Source: Comamonas sp. BIGb0152
GTDB taxonomy: Bacteria; Pseudomonadota; Gammaproteobacteria; Burkholderiales; Burkholderiaceae_C
DNA length: 64,000 nt
Direction: 5' to 3'
Assembly (NCBI RefSeq): GCF_024809975.1
Contig: NZ_JANUDY010000009.1
Coordinates: 186,001-250,000, forward strand
A program made the position numbers and the translations under genes. The notes under the pieces were generated by a model. That model ran no database searches. It saw only the letters and a list, made by a program, of their open reading frames with translations, and was not told the DNA's origin. This document shows positions 1-9,587 of the stretch, piece by piece (position 1 is the stretch's first letter; every line of letters starts with the position of its first letter).

Positions 1-1
1 T

Positions 2-1006
2 CGCACTTCTTCCTTCGGCCTGTTCAACGCGCCCCGTTGTGGTTTGGCTGCCGTCGCCATCGCGGTCGCGGCTTTGCTGTCCGCTTGCTCTCCAGACGCC
101 GGGCAGAGCGCGCCTCAGGCAGAGGCCCGCATGGTGCATGCAGCGCCGGCACCCGCCGCAGCGCCGCCCCCCGCACGTGCGATGGCCAAGATGGCCAGCA
201 TGGAAACGGCACCTGCTGCCTTTGACGTGGCTGCTGCAGGGGGTGGACAGGGCCGCGCTGCTGCCGCCGACCAGCGCTTTTTAGCCATCAGCCACCGCAT
301 GCAGGTGGAGGCACCGGCGGCTGATTTGGCAGATTTGTGGGCCGCCGTCAAAAGCCGCTGCGAGGCGCTGGATTGCTATGTGGAAACCTCAGACCTGCGG
401 CGCGAAACCCCGCAGTCCTCGGCAGAGGCGTTTTTGACGATGCGCGTGGCCCCGCGTGACTTTGGCCCGCTCACCGATGCGCTGGGCGCAGGGGCCCGGG
501 TGCTGAACCACCAGACCACGACCGAGGACAAGAGCTTTGAGGTGGTCGATGTGGAGGCGCAGATCAAGAACCGCAGCGAATACCGCGACAGCCTGCGCGC
601 GCTGCTGCTGGAGAAGAATGTCAAACGCACATTGCAGGACCTGATGGCCATCCGGGACATGCTGTCGCAGGTGCAAGCCGAGATCGATGCGGCCAGCAGC
701 CACCGTGCGCTGCTGGAGCGCGATACTGCCAAGCAGCTGGTGCAGATGCGTTTCCAGCCTACCCGGGCCATGGTCAGCAGCGGCTCCTACAGCCCCTGGC
801 AACAAACCTGGCAGCGCAGCTGGGATGGCTTGACCCGCAGTGTGCAGGCGCTGATTTTGACGACAGCGCAGTGGCTGCCTTGGTTGCTGGCGCTCGCCTT
901 GGTGGTGTTGTTGCCACTGAGAATGCTGATCAAGCGTTGGCTGCGCCGCAGCACGGCCCGGGCACCCATCGAGCCAAAGCCCGCATCGCAGGACAGCCAA
1001 GGCTGA
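2..1006 (+). CDS. DUF4349-type lipoprotein, 5' end outside window
   Basis: The frame is open to the left edge, so the start lies upstream; the first recognisable start-like codon (TTG, 44) is inside the signal peptide. What is visible begins with a hydrophobic stretch ending in the lipobox LLSAC, so the mature protein is probably a lipoprotein. A disordered Ala/Pro segment follows, then a DUF4349-like domain with a long helical, probably coiled-coil part around EIDAASSHRALLERD. Near the C-terminus is one membrane helix followed by a basic tail (IKRWLRR). No enzymatic motif is visible; the family has no firm function. It converges on dnaJ. Confidence 0.75.
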   Translation, partial: RTSSFGLFNAPRCGLAAVAIAVAALLSACSPDAGQSAPQAEARMVHAAPAPAAAPPPARAMAKMASMETAPAAFDVAAAGGGQGRAAAADQRFLAISHRMQVEAPAADLADLWAAVKSRCEALDCYVETSDLRRETPQSSAEAFLTMRVAPRDFGPLTDALGAGARVLNHQTTTEDKSFEVVDVEAQIKNRSEYRDSLRALLLEKNVKRTLQDLMAIRDMLSQVQAEIDAASSHRALLERDTAKQLVQMRFQPTRAMVSSGSYSPWQQTWQRSWDGLTRSVQALILTTAQWLPWLLALALVVLLPLRMLIKRWLRRSTARAPIEPKPASQDSQG

Positions 1007-1023
1007 GACCGCAAGCCGCCATG

Positions 1024-1050
1024 AAAAAAGCACCAGCGATGCGGGTGCTT
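1024..1050. terminator. Terminator between convergent DUF4349 gene and dnaJ
   Basis: GCACC and GGTGC arms enclose a short loop. Read leftward, the hairpin is followed by six T, which suits termination of dnaJ transcripts about 50 nt after its stop codon. Confidence 0.6.
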
Positions 1051-1099
1051 GGCTTACGAGGAGGCCGACCGCATCGGGGCGATGCGGCGGCCCTCGTTA

Positions 1100-2230
1100 T
1101 CAGGTGAACAGGTTCTTCAGGCGGTCTGTCCAGGACTGGTTGTTGGGCGTGTGCTTGGCGCCACCTTTTTTCAGCGATTCATCGAGCTCCTTGAGCAGCT
1201 TGCGCTGGTGCTCGGTGAGCTTGACGGGCGTCTCCACAACGATGTGCACATACAGATCGCCCGGATAGCTGGCGCGCACGCCCTTGATGCCCTTGCCGCG
1301 CAGGCGGAACTGCTTGCCGGTCTGGGTGCCCTCGGGGATATCGATGGCCGCCTTGCCGCTGAGGGTGGGCACCTCGATCTCGCCGCCCAGGGCGGCGGTC
1401 ACCATGCTGACCGGCACTTCGCAGTGCAGGTCGTCGCCGTCGCGCTCGAACACCTCGTGCTTGCGCACGCGGATCTCGATGTACAGATCGCCGGGCGGTC
1501 CGCCATTCTGGCCGGGCTCGCCATCGCCGGTGGAGCGGATACGCATGCCGTCGTCGATGCCGGCAGGAATGCTCACTTCCAGTGTCTTTTGCGACTTGGT
1601 GCGGCCCTGGCCATGGCAGGCGGTGCAGGGCTCGGGGATGATCTTGCCGGTGCCTCGGCAGTGCGGACAGGTTTGCTGCACGGCAAAAAAACCTTGGCGC
1701 ATCTGCACCTGGCCGCTGCCGTGGCAGGTGCTGCAGGTCTTGACCTGGGTGCCGGGCTTGGCGCCGTTGCCGTGGCAGGTGTCGCACTCGTCCCAAGAGG
1801 GGATCTTGATCTGTGCGTTCTTGCCTGCGGCGGCTTCTTCCAGGCTGATGTCCATCGCGTAGGACAGGTCGTTGCCCCGGTAGACCTGGGGGCCACCGCC
1901 GCCACGGCGGGCGCCGCCAAACATCTCACCAAAGATGTCGCCAAACGATTCGGCAAAACCACCGAAGCCCTCGCCGCCCATGCCTGAGCGCATGTTGGGA
2001 TCGACGCCGGCGTGGCCGTACTGGTCGTAAGCGCCCCGCTTTTGGCTGTCGGAGAGCATTTCGTAGGCTTCTTTGCACTCCTTGAACTTCTCTTCCGCTT
2101 CTTTGGATGCATCGCCCTGGTTGCGGTCAGGGTGGTACTTCATGGCCATCTTGCGGTAGGCCGTCTTGATTTCGACTTCCGTGGCAGATTTGCTCAGGCC
2201 AAGGACTTCGTAGTAATCGCGTTTGGACAT
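1100..2230 (-). CDS. dnaJ: Chaperone DnaJ (Hsp40)
   Basis: Co-chaperone that delivers unfolded clients to DnaK and stimulates its ATPase. All type I DnaJ parts are present in order: J domain with HPD at residues 33-35, a Gly/Phe-rich linker (roughly 70-110), four zinc-binding repeats ([32 protein letters not shown], about 145-210) and the C-terminal substrate-binding domains. The length of 376 aa is typical. It lies 24 nt downstream of a small unknown gene and is probably co-transcribed with it. A strong terminator separates both from dnaK, so dnaJ may depend on a promoter in the 2597-2690 gap. Confidence 0.97.
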   Translation of the reverse strand: MSKRDYYEVLGLSKSATEVEIKTAYRKMAMKYHPDRNQGDASKEAEEKFKECKEAYEMLSDSQKRGAYDQYGHAGVDPNMRSGMGGEGFGGFAESFGDIFGEMFGGARRGGGGPQVYRGNDLSYAMDISLEEAAAGKNAQIKIPSWDECDTCHGNGAKPGTQVKTCSTCHGSGQVQMRQGFFAVQQTCPHCRGTGKIIPEPCTACHGQGRTKSQKTLEVSIPAGIDDGMRIRSTGDGEPGQNGGPPGDLYIEIRVRKHEVFERDGDDLHCEVPVSMVTAALGGEIEVPTLSGKAAIDIPEGTQTGKQFRLRGKGIKGVRASYPGDLYVHIVVETPVKLTEHQRKLLKELDESLKKGGAKHTPNNQSWTDRLKNLFT

Positions 2231-2254
2231 GGTGTTCTTGAATTCTGTGGGTGA

Positions 2255-2596
2255 TTAACCAGCGGCGTTGAGATACGCCCGGGCATGGAGGCCCACAAAG
2301 CTGCGGCCCGGATTGTCGCCGTCAATCCATTGCTGCGGCGCAAAGAGCTCAAACAAGCCCACCTTGAACAAGGTGGGGATCGCCATCTTCAGCTCTTCTT
2401 CAACGGCGCCGCGCTCGCCGGCATTGTAGAGCGCGATGTTGTAGAGCATGGTGGCGACGGTGCCGGTCTGTACCCGGCTGCCGTCCTTGAGCGTGACAGC
2501 GGGCAGGGCGGCCGCGCCATCGGTGATCTTCTGGTTGACACGGCTGAGCTCTGCAACATGCAGTGCGTCGGTCGCAGGTGCTGTGGTGAAGGTCAT
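2255..2596 (-). CDS. Conserved small protein between dnaK and dnaJ, function unknown
   Basis: A 113-aa soluble protein with no signal peptide or membrane segment. The motif LKDGSRVQTGTVATMLYNI at about residues 36-54 looks conserved; I believe it belongs to a small proteobacterial family recently given a DUF number, but I cannot verify which. The start is supported by AGGGA five bases before ATG. It sits 24 nt upstream of dnaJ on the same strand, after the dnaK terminator, so it is probably translated from the dnaJ transcript. That position suggests heat-shock co-expression, but nothing in the sequence shows a chaperone role. Confidence 0.75.
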   Translation of the reverse strand: MTFTTAPATDALHVAELSRVNQKITDGAAALPAVTLKDGSRVQTGTVATMLYNIALYNAGERGAVEEELKMAIPTLFKVGLFELFAPQQWIDGDNPGRSFVGLHARAYLNAAG

Positions 2597-2687
2597 CGTG
2601 TCCCTTTGGATGCTTGCATAAAACGGGGCAGGGTGTCAGCACTTGGCCAACCACCGCTACCAGCGACAGCGCAATAGCGATTCTGTA

Positions 2688-2729
2688 GAAAAGCCATGCC
2701 GGAGTGCGGCGATGCGGACTCCGGCATGG
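2688..2729 (-). terminator. dnaK terminator
   Basis: A 12-bp perfect stem (CCATGCCGGAGT and its complement) with a 12-nt loop, followed leftward by CTTTTCT, begins 37 nt after the dnaK stop. It should uncouple dnaK from the small gene and dnaJ. Confidence 0.75.
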
Positions 2730-2765
2730 GGTGTGACAGTCGGCTACTGGCCTGTCAGGAAGGGC

Positions 2766-4694
2766 TTAGTCCTTCTTGACTTCCTTGACTTCGGCATCGA
2801 CGACATTGTCGTCGGCCGCTGCAGCGCCGCCCGCGCCAGCTGCTGCACCAGCAGCACCCGCCTGTGCGGCCTGGGCGTCGGCATACACCTTTTCGCCCAG
2901 CTTCTGGCTAGCAGTCATCAAGGCCGTGGTCTTGGCTTCGATGGCGTCCTTGTCCTCGGTCTTCAGCGCTTCTTCCAGTTCTTGGACAGCGCTGTCAATG
3001 GCCGACTTCTCGGTGGCATCGAGCTTGTCACCATGCTCGCCCAAGCTCTTCTTGACGCTGTGCACTGCCGCTTCACCTTGGTTGCGGGCCTGCACCAGCT
3101 CCAGCTTCTTCTTGTCGTCAGCAGCGTTCAGCTCAGCATCCTTGACCATCTTCTGGATCTCGTCTTCCGACAGACCCGAGCTGGCCTTGATGGTGATCTT
3201 GTTTTCCTTGCCGGTGCCCTTGTCCTTGGCAGAGACGTTCAAGATACCGTTGGCATCGATGTCGAAGGCCACCTCGATCTGGGGCGTGCCACGGGGTGCG
3301 GCTGGAATGCCTTCCAGGTTGAACTCGCCCAGCAGCTTGTTGGCGCTGGCGATTTCACGCTCGCCCTGGAACACCTTGATGGTCACGGCAGGCTGGTTGT
3401 CCTCGGCGGTCGAGTAGGTCTGCGCGAACTTGGTCGGGATCGTGGTGTTCTTCGTGATCATCTTGGTCATCACGCCGCCCAGGGTTTCGATACCCAGAGA
3501 CAGAGGCGTCACGTCCAGCAGCAGCACATCAGAGCGGTCACCGCCCAGCACCTGGCCTTGGATGGCAGCGCCCACGGCCACGGCTTCGTCGGGGTTCACG
3601 TCCTTGCGTGGCTCCTTGCCGAAGAATTCCTTGACCTTCTCTTGCACCTTGGGCATACGGCTCATGCCGCCGACCAGGATCACGTCGTCGATGTCGGCCA
3701 CAGCGATGCCTGCATCCTTGATCGCGGTGCGGCAAGGGGCAATGGTGCGCTCGATCAACTCGTCCACCAGGCTTTCGAGCTTGGCGCGGGTGAGGCGGAT
3801 GTTCAGGTGCTTGGGGCCCGAAGCGTCTGCCGTGATGTAGGGCAGGTTGATGTCAGTGGCCGCCGAGCTGGACAGCTCGATCTTGGCCTTTTCAGCGGCT
3901 TCCTTCAGGCGCTGCAGTGCCAGCACGTCCTTGGACAGGTCAACGCCTTGTTCCTTCTTGAACTCGGTGATGATGTACTCGATCACGCGCTGGTCAAAGT
4001 CTTCACCGCCCAGGAAGGTGTCGCCATTGGTCGACAGCACTTCGAACTGCTTTTCGCCGTCCACATCAGCGATTTCGATGATGGACACGTCGAAGGTACC
4101 GCCGCCCAGGTCGTACACGGCGATCTTGCGGTCACCCTTGCCACCCTTGTCCAGGCCAAAGGCCAGGGCTGCAGCGGTAGGCTCGTTGATGATGCGCTTG
4201 ACTTCCAGACCGGCGATACGGCCGGCATCCTTGGTGGCTTGGCGCTGCGCATCATTGAAGTACGCAGGCACGGTGATCACGGCCTCGGTCACGGGCTCGC
4301 CCAGGAAGTCCTCGGCGGTCTTCTTCATCTTGCGCAGCACTTCTGCGGAGATCTGTGGCGCGGCCAGCTTTTGGTCACGCACTTGCACCCAGGCGTCGCC
4401 GTTGTCGGCCTTGACGATCTGGAAAGGCATCAGGTCGATGTCCTTTTGCACTTCCTTCTCGTCGAACTTGCGGCCGATCAGACGCTTGGCAGCGTAAATC
4501 GTGTTGCGGGGGTTGGTCACCGCCTGGCGCTTGGCCGAGGCACCGACCAGAATCTCACCGTCTTCCTGGTAAGCGACGATCGATGGCGTGGTGCGCGCAC
4601 CTTCGCTGTTTTCGATCACGCGGGTGGTGTTGCCTTCCATCACGGCCACGCAGCTGTTGGTCGTGCCCAAATCAATACCGATAATCTTTCCCAT
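2766..4694 (-). CDS. dnaK: Chaperone DnaK (Hsp70)
   Basis: ATP-dependent Hsp70 chaperone of the cytoplasm. The N-terminal nucleotide-binding domain starts with [10 protein letters not shown] and contains [20 protein letters not shown] and the phosphate loop [10 protein letters not shown]. The substrate-binding domain starts near residue 390 ([17 protein letters not shown]), followed by the helical lid and a Gly/Ala-rich tail. The length of 642 aa is standard. AGGAG lies eight bases before the ATG. It follows grpE with a gap of about 110 nt that holds an inverted repeat; transcription probably comes mainly from the sigma-32 promoter before grpE. Confidence 0.98.
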   Translation of the reverse strand: MGKIIGIDLGTTNSCVAVMEGNTTRVIENSEGARTTPSIVAYQEDGEILVGASAKRQAVTNPRNTIYAAKRLIGRKFDEKEVQKDIDLMPFQIVKADNGDAWVQVRDQKLAAPQISAEVLRKMKKTAEDFLGEPVTEAVITVPAYFNDAQRQATKDAGRIAGLEVKRIINEPTAAALAFGLDKGGKGDRKIAVYDLGGGTFDVSIIEIADVDGEKQFEVLSTNGDTFLGGEDFDQRVIEYIITEFKKEQGVDLSKDVLALQRLKEAAEKAKIELSSSAATDINLPYITADASGPKHLNIRLTRAKLESLVDELIERTIAPCRTAIKDAGIAVADIDDVILVGGMSRMPKVQEKVKEFFGKEPRKDVNPDEAVAVGAAIQGQVLGGDRSDVLLLDVTPLSLGIETLGGVMTKMITKNTTIPTKFAQTYSTAEDNQPAVTIKVFQGEREIASANKLLGEFNLEGIPAAPRGTPQIEVAFDIDANGILNVSAKDKGTGKENKITIKASSGLSEDEIQKMVKDAELNAADDKKKLELVQARNQGEAAVHSVKKSLGEHGDKLDATEKSAIDSAVQELEEALKTEDKDAIEAKTTALMTASQKLGEKVYADAQAAQAGAAGAAAGAGGAAAADDNVVDAEVKEVKKD

Positions 4695-4750
4695 TTCTCT
4701 ACTCCTGTATTTGTTGAGGCGGCTGAGCGCCCTCGTTGACTGTTATCTGT

Positions 4751-4791
4751 GGCTTTTTTGCCGTTGTTCAAGTGCGTAGCACAAAAAAGCC
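4751..4791. repeat. 10-bp perfect inverted repeat in the grpE-dnaK gap
   Basis: GGCTTTTTTG at 4751-4760 and CAAAAAAGCC at 4782-4791 are exact complements separated by 21 nt. In the leftward transcript the first arm is the GC-then-U6 tail just after grpE, which by itself resembles a weak terminator. The second arm could pair with it. Confidence 0.6.
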
Positions 4792-4802
4792 GGGAGCTGT
4801 GT

Positions 4803-5339
4803 TTATGACGCTGCGGCCACGGTCACCAGGGCCGGACGCAGTACGCGATCGGCAATGGCATAGCCCTTTTGCAGCACCGCTACCACGGTGTTGGGCTCCT
4901 GCGCCGCTGGCACGGCAGAGATCGCCTGGTGGTGGTGGGGATCGAACTTGTCGCCGGCTGCCGGGTTGATGGCCAGCACCTTGTTGCGCTCCAGTGCGGA
5001 GACCAGCTGGCGCAAGGTGGCGTCCGAGCCTTCGCGTAACTGCTCGGGGCTGGCATTCTGGATCGCCAGTGCGGCGTCCAGGCTGTCGACCACGGGCAGC
5101 AAGCTTTCGGCAAAGCTTTCGACGCCGAACTTGCGGGCCTTGGCGACTTCGTCATCGGCGCGGCGGCGGGCGTTTTCAACTTCTGCCTTGGCGCGCAGGT
5201 ACTGGTCGGCCAAATCGGCGTTCTTGGCCTTCAACTCCGCCAGCTCTGCTTCCAGTTGCGACTGGTTGGCAGCGGCAGCGGCTTCCAGCTCTTCGGCGGA
5301 CATGGGGTTTTGGCCTTCGGGGTGGAGGTTGTCTGACAT
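4803..5339 (-). CDS. grpE: Nucleotide exchange factor GrpE
   Basis: Exchanges ADP for ATP on DnaK. The 178-aa protein has an acidic, disordered N-terminus, a long dimerising helix (about residues 25-90, [20 protein letters not shown]) and the C-terminal beta domain ending [19 protein letters not shown], the GrpE signature. It is the first gene of the grpE-dnaK unit and has a near-consensus sigma-32 promoter about 45-70 nt upstream. No clear Shine-Dalgarno sequence precedes the ATG. Confidence 0.97.
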   Translation of the reverse strand: MSDNLHPEGQNPMSAEELEAAAAANQSQLEAELAELKAKNADLADQYLRAKAEVENARRRADDEVAKARKFGVESFAESLLPVVDSLDAALAIQNASPEQLREGSDATLRQLVSALERNKVLAINPAAGDKFDPHHHQAISAVPAAQEPNTVVAVLQKGYAIADRVLRPALVTVAAAS

Positions 5340-5383
5340 TGTGCGGTTCGTATTTCGTTAACAAAAATGGCTCTTGTCGCCGC

Positions 5384-5411
5384 ACGTTGGGGCATTTCCT
5401 TGCATTTCAAG
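5384..5411 (-). promoter_or_regulatory. Sigma-32 heat-shock promoter for grpE-dnaK
   Basis: On the minus strand the -35 is CTTGAAA (5411-5405) and the -10 is CCCCAACGT (5392-5384), 12 nt apart. The same spacing occurs at the E. coli groE promoter. The -35 is a full match and the -10 differs from CCCCATNT at one of the specified bases or so. No CIRCE element was seen. Confidence 0.8.
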
Positions 5412-5478
5412 GGGCTTATGGGTGTGGCGGTTTTTGCAGCCAAAACGGCATGCCGACAGGCTTGCTCGGCAATGCCAT

Positions 5479-5507
5479 TTGACGGTTTTCCCATTCATTC
5501 GTATAAT
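5479..5507 (+). promoter_or_regulatory. Sigma-70 promoter for the rpsF operon
   Basis: TTGACG (5479-5484) and TATAAT (5502-5507) are 17 nt apart, an almost perfect housekeeping promoter. It leaves a 5' leader of about 70 nt before rpsF. Confidence 0.88.
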
Positions 5508-5586
5508 CTCGGGTTTCCCTTGCCACACCGTGTCTGTCTTTTCATTGAAAGGCATCAGCGGGTGGCGAAATCCACAAGGAGTTTGC

Positions 5587-5961
5587 ATGCGTCATTACGA
5601 GATCGTGCTGCTGATCCACCCCGATCAGAGCGAACAAGTTCCAGCTATGCTGGAGCGTTACAAGGGCATGATTACCGCCGGCGGCGGTAAGATCCACCGC
5701 GTTGAAGACTGGGGCCGCCGTCAACTGGCCTACATGATCAACAAGCTGGCCAAGGCCCACTATCTGTGCCTGAATATCGAAGCCGACCAGGCTGTGATGG
5801 CTGAACTGGAACACGCGTTCAAGTTCAACGACGCTGTGCTGCGCCAACTGACTGTGCAGAAGAAGAAGGCTGACACCGCTCCTTCCGCCATGATGAAGAC
5901 CGTGGAACGCGAAGAAGCGCGCAAGGCCAACCAGGCTGAGCACGCCGCTGCAGAGCGTTAA
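5587..5961 (+). CDS. rpsF: 30S ribosomal protein S6
   Basis: Small-subunit protein that binds 16S rRNA as a dimer with S18. The start [17 protein letters not shown] is the family's typical N-terminus and AAGGAG lies just upstream. The central [12 protein letters not shown] segment is diagnostic. The length of 124 aa is normal, with a charged C-terminal tail. First gene of rpsF-priB-rpsR-rplI, transcribed from the consensus promoter at about 5.5 kb. In other bacteria S6:S18 can bind its own leader; I did not identify that structure here. Confidence 0.97.
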   Translation: MRHYEIVLLIHPDQSEQVPAMLERYKGMITAGGGKIHRVEDWGRRQLAYMINKLAKAHYLCLNIEADQAVMAELEHAFKFNDAVLRQLTVQKKKADTAPSAMMKTVEREEARKANQAEHAAAER

Positions 5962-5972
5962 TCACACAGGAG

Positions 5973-6269
5973 GTGGAGAACCGCGTACTTGTCACCGCCG
6001 TCATCGCTGAAATCAAGATTTTGCGATACACACCGGCTGGGCTGCCTGCTGTAGATGTCGTGTTGGAGCACCGCTCCACCCAGACCGAAGCAGACCAACC
6101 CCGACAAGTCAATGCCGTGCTCAAGGCGATTGCCTTTGGTGCACTGGCAGAGCGAATCGCTCGGCAGGCTGTAGGAAGCACCTGGACATTCCAGGGCTTT
6201 TTGGCCACACCGCGCAACAGCAAATCGCTGGTTCTGCACATCCAGGATATTCAACAAGATACTTATTGA
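5973..6269 (+). CDS. priB: Primosomal replication protein PriB (protein N)
   Basis: Single-stranded DNA-binding OB-fold protein that joins PriA in restarting stalled replication forks. The 98-aa protein carries the family pattern [18 protein letters not shown] near the N-terminus and the C-terminal [18 protein letters not shown]. It sits in the standard place between rpsF and rpsR. The start is uncertain: no ATG is available, and the GTG at 5973 overlaps the end of an AGGAGG sequence (5968-5973), so ribosome spacing is unusual. Confidence 0.9.
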   Translation: MENRVLVTAVIAEIKILRYTPAGLPAVDVVLEHRSTQTEADQPRQVNAVLKAIAFGALAERIARQAVGSTWTFQGFLATPRNSKSLVLHIQDIQQDTY

Positions 6270-6280
6270 GAGGTCCGAAA

Positions 6281-6562
6281 ATGGCCACGTTCAAGAAATT
6301 CAACAAAGACAAGCGCCCTAAGCGCAACACCCAGTCGCTGCTGTTCAAGCGCAAGCGTTTCTGCCGCTTCACCGTGGCTGGCGTCGAAGAAATCGACTAC
6401 AAGGATGTCGACACCCTGCGTGACTTCGTTGCTGAAAACGGCAAGATCATCCCCGCACGCCTGACCGGCACGCGCGCCATTTACCAGCGTCAGCTGAACA
6501 CTGCCATCAAGCGCGCGCGCTTCCTGGCCATGGTTCCGTACTCTGACCAGCACAAGATCTAA
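6281..6562 (+). CDS. rpsR: 30S ribosomal protein S18
   Basis: Small basic ribosomal protein, partner of S6 on the platform of the 30S subunit. The 93-aa start [16 protein letters not shown] was chosen over an upstream in-frame codon because GAGAGG precedes it and because it matches the family. The signature [20 protein letters not shown] and the C-terminal [20 protein letters not shown] are intact. It lies 11 nt after priB and 11 nt before rplI. Confidence 0.97.
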   Translation: MATFKKFNKDKRPKRNTQSLLFKRKRFCRFTVAGVEEIDYKDVDTLRDFVAENGKIIPARLTGTRAIYQRQLNTAIKRARFLAMVPYSDQHKI

Positions 6563-6573
6563 GGAGCACGAAC

Positions 6574-7026
6574 ATGCAAATTATTCTGCTCGACAAGGTC
6601 GTCAATCTGGGCAACCTGGGTGAAATCGTGAAGGTCAAGGACGGTTACGCACGTAACTTCCTGATCCCTTCGGGCCGTGCACGCCGCGCTACCGAAGCAG
6701 CCAAGGCTGAGTTCGAAGCCAAGCGCGCTGAGCTGGAAAAGGCTGCTGCTGAAAAGCTGGCCGCTGCCCAGGCACAAGGCGAGAAGCTGTCCGGCCAGAC
6801 CGTGAAGCTGACCCAAAAGGCAGGTGTCGATGGCCGTCTGTTCGGCTCCGTCACCAACCAGGACATCGCTGATGAACTGACCAAGATGGGTTTCCAAGTG
6901 GTCAAGTCGCAAGTGCGTCTGCCTAACGGTCCTATCAAGACCGTGAGCGAGACCGCTGTGGAAGTGGCGCTGCACACCGACGTGGTGGTGGAAGTGAATG
7001 TGTCCGTCTACGGCGAACACGTTTAA
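6574..7026 (+). CDS. rplI: 50S ribosomal protein L9
   Basis: Large-subunit protein that binds 23S rRNA near the L1 stalk. The two-domain layout is complete in 150 aa: the N-terminal domain ([19 protein letters not shown], then [14 protein letters not shown]), a long Ala/Glu/Lys-rich connecting helix (about 45-75) and the C-terminal domain. AAGGAG precedes the ATG. It is the last gene of the operon and is followed by a strong terminator. Confidence 0.97.
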   Translation: MQIILLDKVVNLGNLGEIVKVKDGYARNFLIPSGRARRATEAAKAEFEAKRAELEKAAAEKLAAAQAQGEKLSGQTVKLTQKAGVDGRLFGSVTNQDIADELTKMGFQVVKSQVRLPNGPIKTVSETAVEVALHTDVVVEVNVSVYGEHV

Positions 7027-7047
7027 TTTCTCACGCTCTGCGTTGAC

Positions 7048-7070
7048 AAGCCGCCTTCGGGCGGCTTTTT
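7048..7070 (+). terminator. Terminator of the rpsF-rplI operon
   Basis: GCCGCC-TTCG-GGCGGC stem-loop followed by five T, about 20 nt after the rplI stop: a textbook Rho-independent terminator with a UUCG tetraloop. Confidence 0.9.
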
Positions 7071-7197
7071 CGTTTTCCGCTTCGCCCAGGGCTGCAGGCT
7101 TGCAGGTTTTTGGCCCGCCTGTCAGCCTTGCGCGGCAACTGCGCTATTCTTGCGGATTGCTGCCAGCCAGGCCAGCGTTTGCTAATTTGGATTCCCC

Positions 7198-8610
7198 ATG
7201 TCAGAGACCTTCCCCCCTTTGGATGACACTGCTTTCATCACGCCCGACAAGCAGGTGGCGCAGCTGCGCATACCGCCGCATTCGATCGAATCGGAGTCCA
7301 GCGTTCTGGGTGGTTTGCTGCTGGACAACAATGCCTGGGACCGGGTGGGCGACGTGCTGGCGGAGGACAATTTCTACCGCCACGAGCACAAGCTGATTTT
7401 TGCGGCGATGGCGAGCATGATCAATGCGGGCAAGCCCGCCGATGTGATCACCGTCTACGAGCACCTGCAAAGCATCGGCAAGGCCGAGGAAGTGGGGGGC
7501 CTGGCCTACCTGAACCAGCTGGCCCAGTACGTGCCCAGCGCCACCAATATCCGCCGCTATGGCGAGATCGTGCGTGAGCGTTCGATTCTGCGCAAGCTGG
7601 TCACCGCCAGCGACGAGATCGCCACCAATGCCTTCAACCAGCAAGGCAAGACGGTGGACCGCATCCTGGATGAGGCCGAGCAGAAGATCTTCGCGATTGG
7701 CGAGGAAGGCTCGCGCATGAAGCAGGGCTTCCAGTCGCTGGACAAGCTGGTGGTGGATTTGCTCGACCGGGTGCAGGAGATGGCGGACAACCCGGTTGAT
7801 GTGACCGGCGTGCCCACCGGCTTTGCCGACCTGGACCGCATGACCAGCGGCCTGCAGGCGGGTGACCTGGTGGTGCTGGCCGCGCGCCCCTCGATGGGCA
7901 AGACCTCGTTTGCGGTGAATATTGCCGAGCACGTGGCGCTCAATGAAGGCCTGCCGGTCGCCATCTTCTCGATGGAAATGGGCGCCGCCCAATTGGCGGT
8001 GCGTATCGTGGGCTCGATCGGCCGGGTGAACCAGGGCAATCTGCGCACCGGCAAGCTGACCGATGAGGAGTGGCCGCGTTTGTCCGAGGCCATTGAGCGC
8101 CTGCGCACGGTATCGCTGCATATTGATGAGACCCCGGGGCTGACGCCTTCCGAGCTGCGTGCCAACTCGCGTCGTCTGGCGCGCCAGTGCGGAAAAATGG
8201 GTTTGATCGTGGTCGACTACTTGCAGCTGATGAGCGGCTCCGGGTCTGCGGCCAGTTCGGACAACCGGGCCACCGAGCTGGGCGAAATCTCGCGGGGTCT
8301 GAAGATGCTGGCCAAGGAGCTGCAATGCCCGGTGATTGCGCTGTCGCAGCTCAACCGCTCGGTCGAACAGCGCACCGACAAGCGCCCGATGATGTCCGAC
8401 TTGCGGGAGTCGGGCGCCATCGAGCAGGATGCGGACATCATCATGTTCATCTACCGCGACGACTACTACAACAAAGAGAGCAACGAGCCCAATGTGGCCG
8501 AGGTCATCATCGGCAAGCAGCGTAACGGCCCGACCGGCACGGTCAAGCTGTTCTTCCAGAAGAACCAGACCCGTTTTGAAAACCTGGCCGTGGGCGGTGA
8601 CGACTATTGA
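7198..8610 (+). CDS. dnaB: Replicative DNA helicase DnaB
   Basis: Hexameric 5'-3' helicase at the replication fork. Residues of about 20-130 form the DnaG-interacting N-terminal domain (HSIESESSVLGGLLLDN). The RecA-like domain follows with Walker A ARPSMGKTSF (K235), Walker B LIVVDYLQLM, and the conserved DLRESGAIEQDADII. The length of 470 aa is normal and no intein interrupts it. It follows the rplI terminator by about 130 nt and so probably has its own promoter. No clear Shine-Dalgarno sequence precedes the ATG. Confidence 0.97.
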   Translation: MSETFPPLDDTAFITPDKQVAQLRIPPHSIESESSVLGGLLLDNNAWDRVGDVLAEDNFYRHEHKLIFAAMASMINAGKPADVITVYEHLQSIGKAEEVGGLAYLNQLAQYVPSATNIRRYGEIVRERSILRKLVTASDEIATNAFNQQGKTVDRILDEAEQKIFAIGEEGSRMKQGFQSLDKLVVDLLDRVQEMADNPVDVTGVPTGFADLDRMTSGLQAGDLVVLAARPSMGKTSFAVNIAEHVALNEGLPVAIFSMEMGAAQLAVRIVGSIGRVNQGNLRTGKLTDEEWPRLSEAIERLRTVSLHIDETPGLTPSELRANSRRLARQCGKMGLIVVDYLQLMSGSGSAASSDNRATELGEISRGLKMLAKELQCPVIALSQLNRSVEQRTDKRPMMSDLRESGAIEQDADIIMFIYRDDYYNKESNEPNVAEVIIGKQRNGPTGTVKLFFQKNQTRFENLAVGGDDY

Positions 8611-8634
8611 GGCTGGGGCGCTGAACGCAGGCGC

Positions 8635-9537
8635 TCAGTCCTGCTGCCCCTGGCTTTGCTGGATCACCCACTGCCCAAAGGCCTGCAATGCCTGCGAGGG
8701 CTCGCGGTAGGTGGGGTAGCTGAACCAGTAGCTTTGCGTGCCCGGCAAGGTCTGGCTGTGTGCGGGCACCACCTGGCCGGCATCCAGCGCGGGCTGTACC
8801 AGCACCTCGGGCACCAGGCCCACGCCCAGGCCTGCGGCCGCCGCCATGATCACCATGGAGAACAGCTCATAGCGTGGGCCGCGCGAGGCCTGCACCGAGT
8901 AATCCCAGCCCAGGCCGTTGTACCAGTCGCGCCAGGCAGCGGGCCGGCTCTCCAGACCGATGTGTACCAGCTGCTGCCAGTCCTCCTGCGTCGTCAGTGC
9001 ATGCTGCGCGGCAAAGGCGGGGCTGCAGACGGGGATGCAGGCGCCGTCGCGGGCAATGCGCTCTCCCTGGGTTTTGGACCAGAGGCCGTCACCGGAATAG
9101 ATGGCGCCGTCAAAGCCGCTTTCCTCGAAGGCAAAGGGCTCGGAACGCACCGACAGATGGACATGGATGTCCGGGTGCTGCTGGGCAAAGGCCGGCAGCC
9201 GGGGCACCAGCCATTGCGTGGCAAAGCTGGATACCACCGCAAGGTGGATGGCATAGCCCTGGGCGCGGCTGTTGGCGATCTCTTGCGTGTCGCGCTCCAG
9301 GCCATTGAGGTGTACGCGCACCCGCTGCGCATATCGTTTACCCGCATCCGTCAGCATGACCCGGCGTTTGTGGCGCACGAAGAGCGGCACCCCCAAACGG
9401 TCTTCCAGTGCTGCCACATGGCGGCTGACGGCACTGGCCGTCAGTGCTAACTCGTTGGCAGCACGGGAGAAATTGCCATGCCGGGCAGAGGCTTCAAAAG
9501 CCATCAAGAGGCCGATATTGGGAATCGCGTTGCGCAT
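8635..9537 (-). CDS. LysR-family transcriptional regulator, divergent from aldehyde dehydrogenase
   Basis: A 300-aa LysR regulator. The N-terminal winged helix-turn-helix is clear (FSRAANELALTASAVSRHVA at about residues 23-42, then LEDRLGVPLFVRHKRRVML), and a periplasmic-binding-like effector domain follows. It resembles the GcvA branch. It is transcribed away from the ALDH7-type dehydrogenase at 9795 with a 257-nt shared gap, the usual arrangement for a LysR regulator and its target. The inducer cannot be read from sequence. Its 3' end meets that of dnaB. Confidence 0.92.
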   Translation of the reverse strand: MRNAIPNIGLLMAFEASARHGNFSRAANELALTASAVSRHVAALEDRLGVPLFVRHKRRVMLTDAGKRYAQRVRVHLNGLERDTQEIANSRAQGYAIHLAVVSSFATQWLVPRLPAFAQQHPDIHVHLSVRSEPFAFEESGFDGAIYSGDGLWSKTQGERIARDGACIPVCSPAFAAQHALTTQEDWQQLVHIGLESRPAAWRDWYNGLGWDYSVQASRGPRYELFSMVIMAAAAGLGVGLVPEVLVQPALDAGQVVPAHSQTLPGTQSYWFSYPTYREPSQALQAFGQWVIQQSQGQQD

Positions 9538-9587
9538 GGGTGGGGACTTTGTTCAAAAAACGCAATATGTCTCACCATTTTCGCATT

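Noticed and set aside
2643-4739. A long open frame (about 700 codons) on the plus strand opposite dnaK
   Set aside because: dnaK is certain on the other strand; GC-rich third positions leave the opposite frame open. The product has no recognisable domains.
5340-5410. Search for a CIRCE (HrcA) element before grpE
   Set aside because: No TTAGCACTC/GAGTGCTAA dyad is present; the sigma-32 promoter explains heat control.
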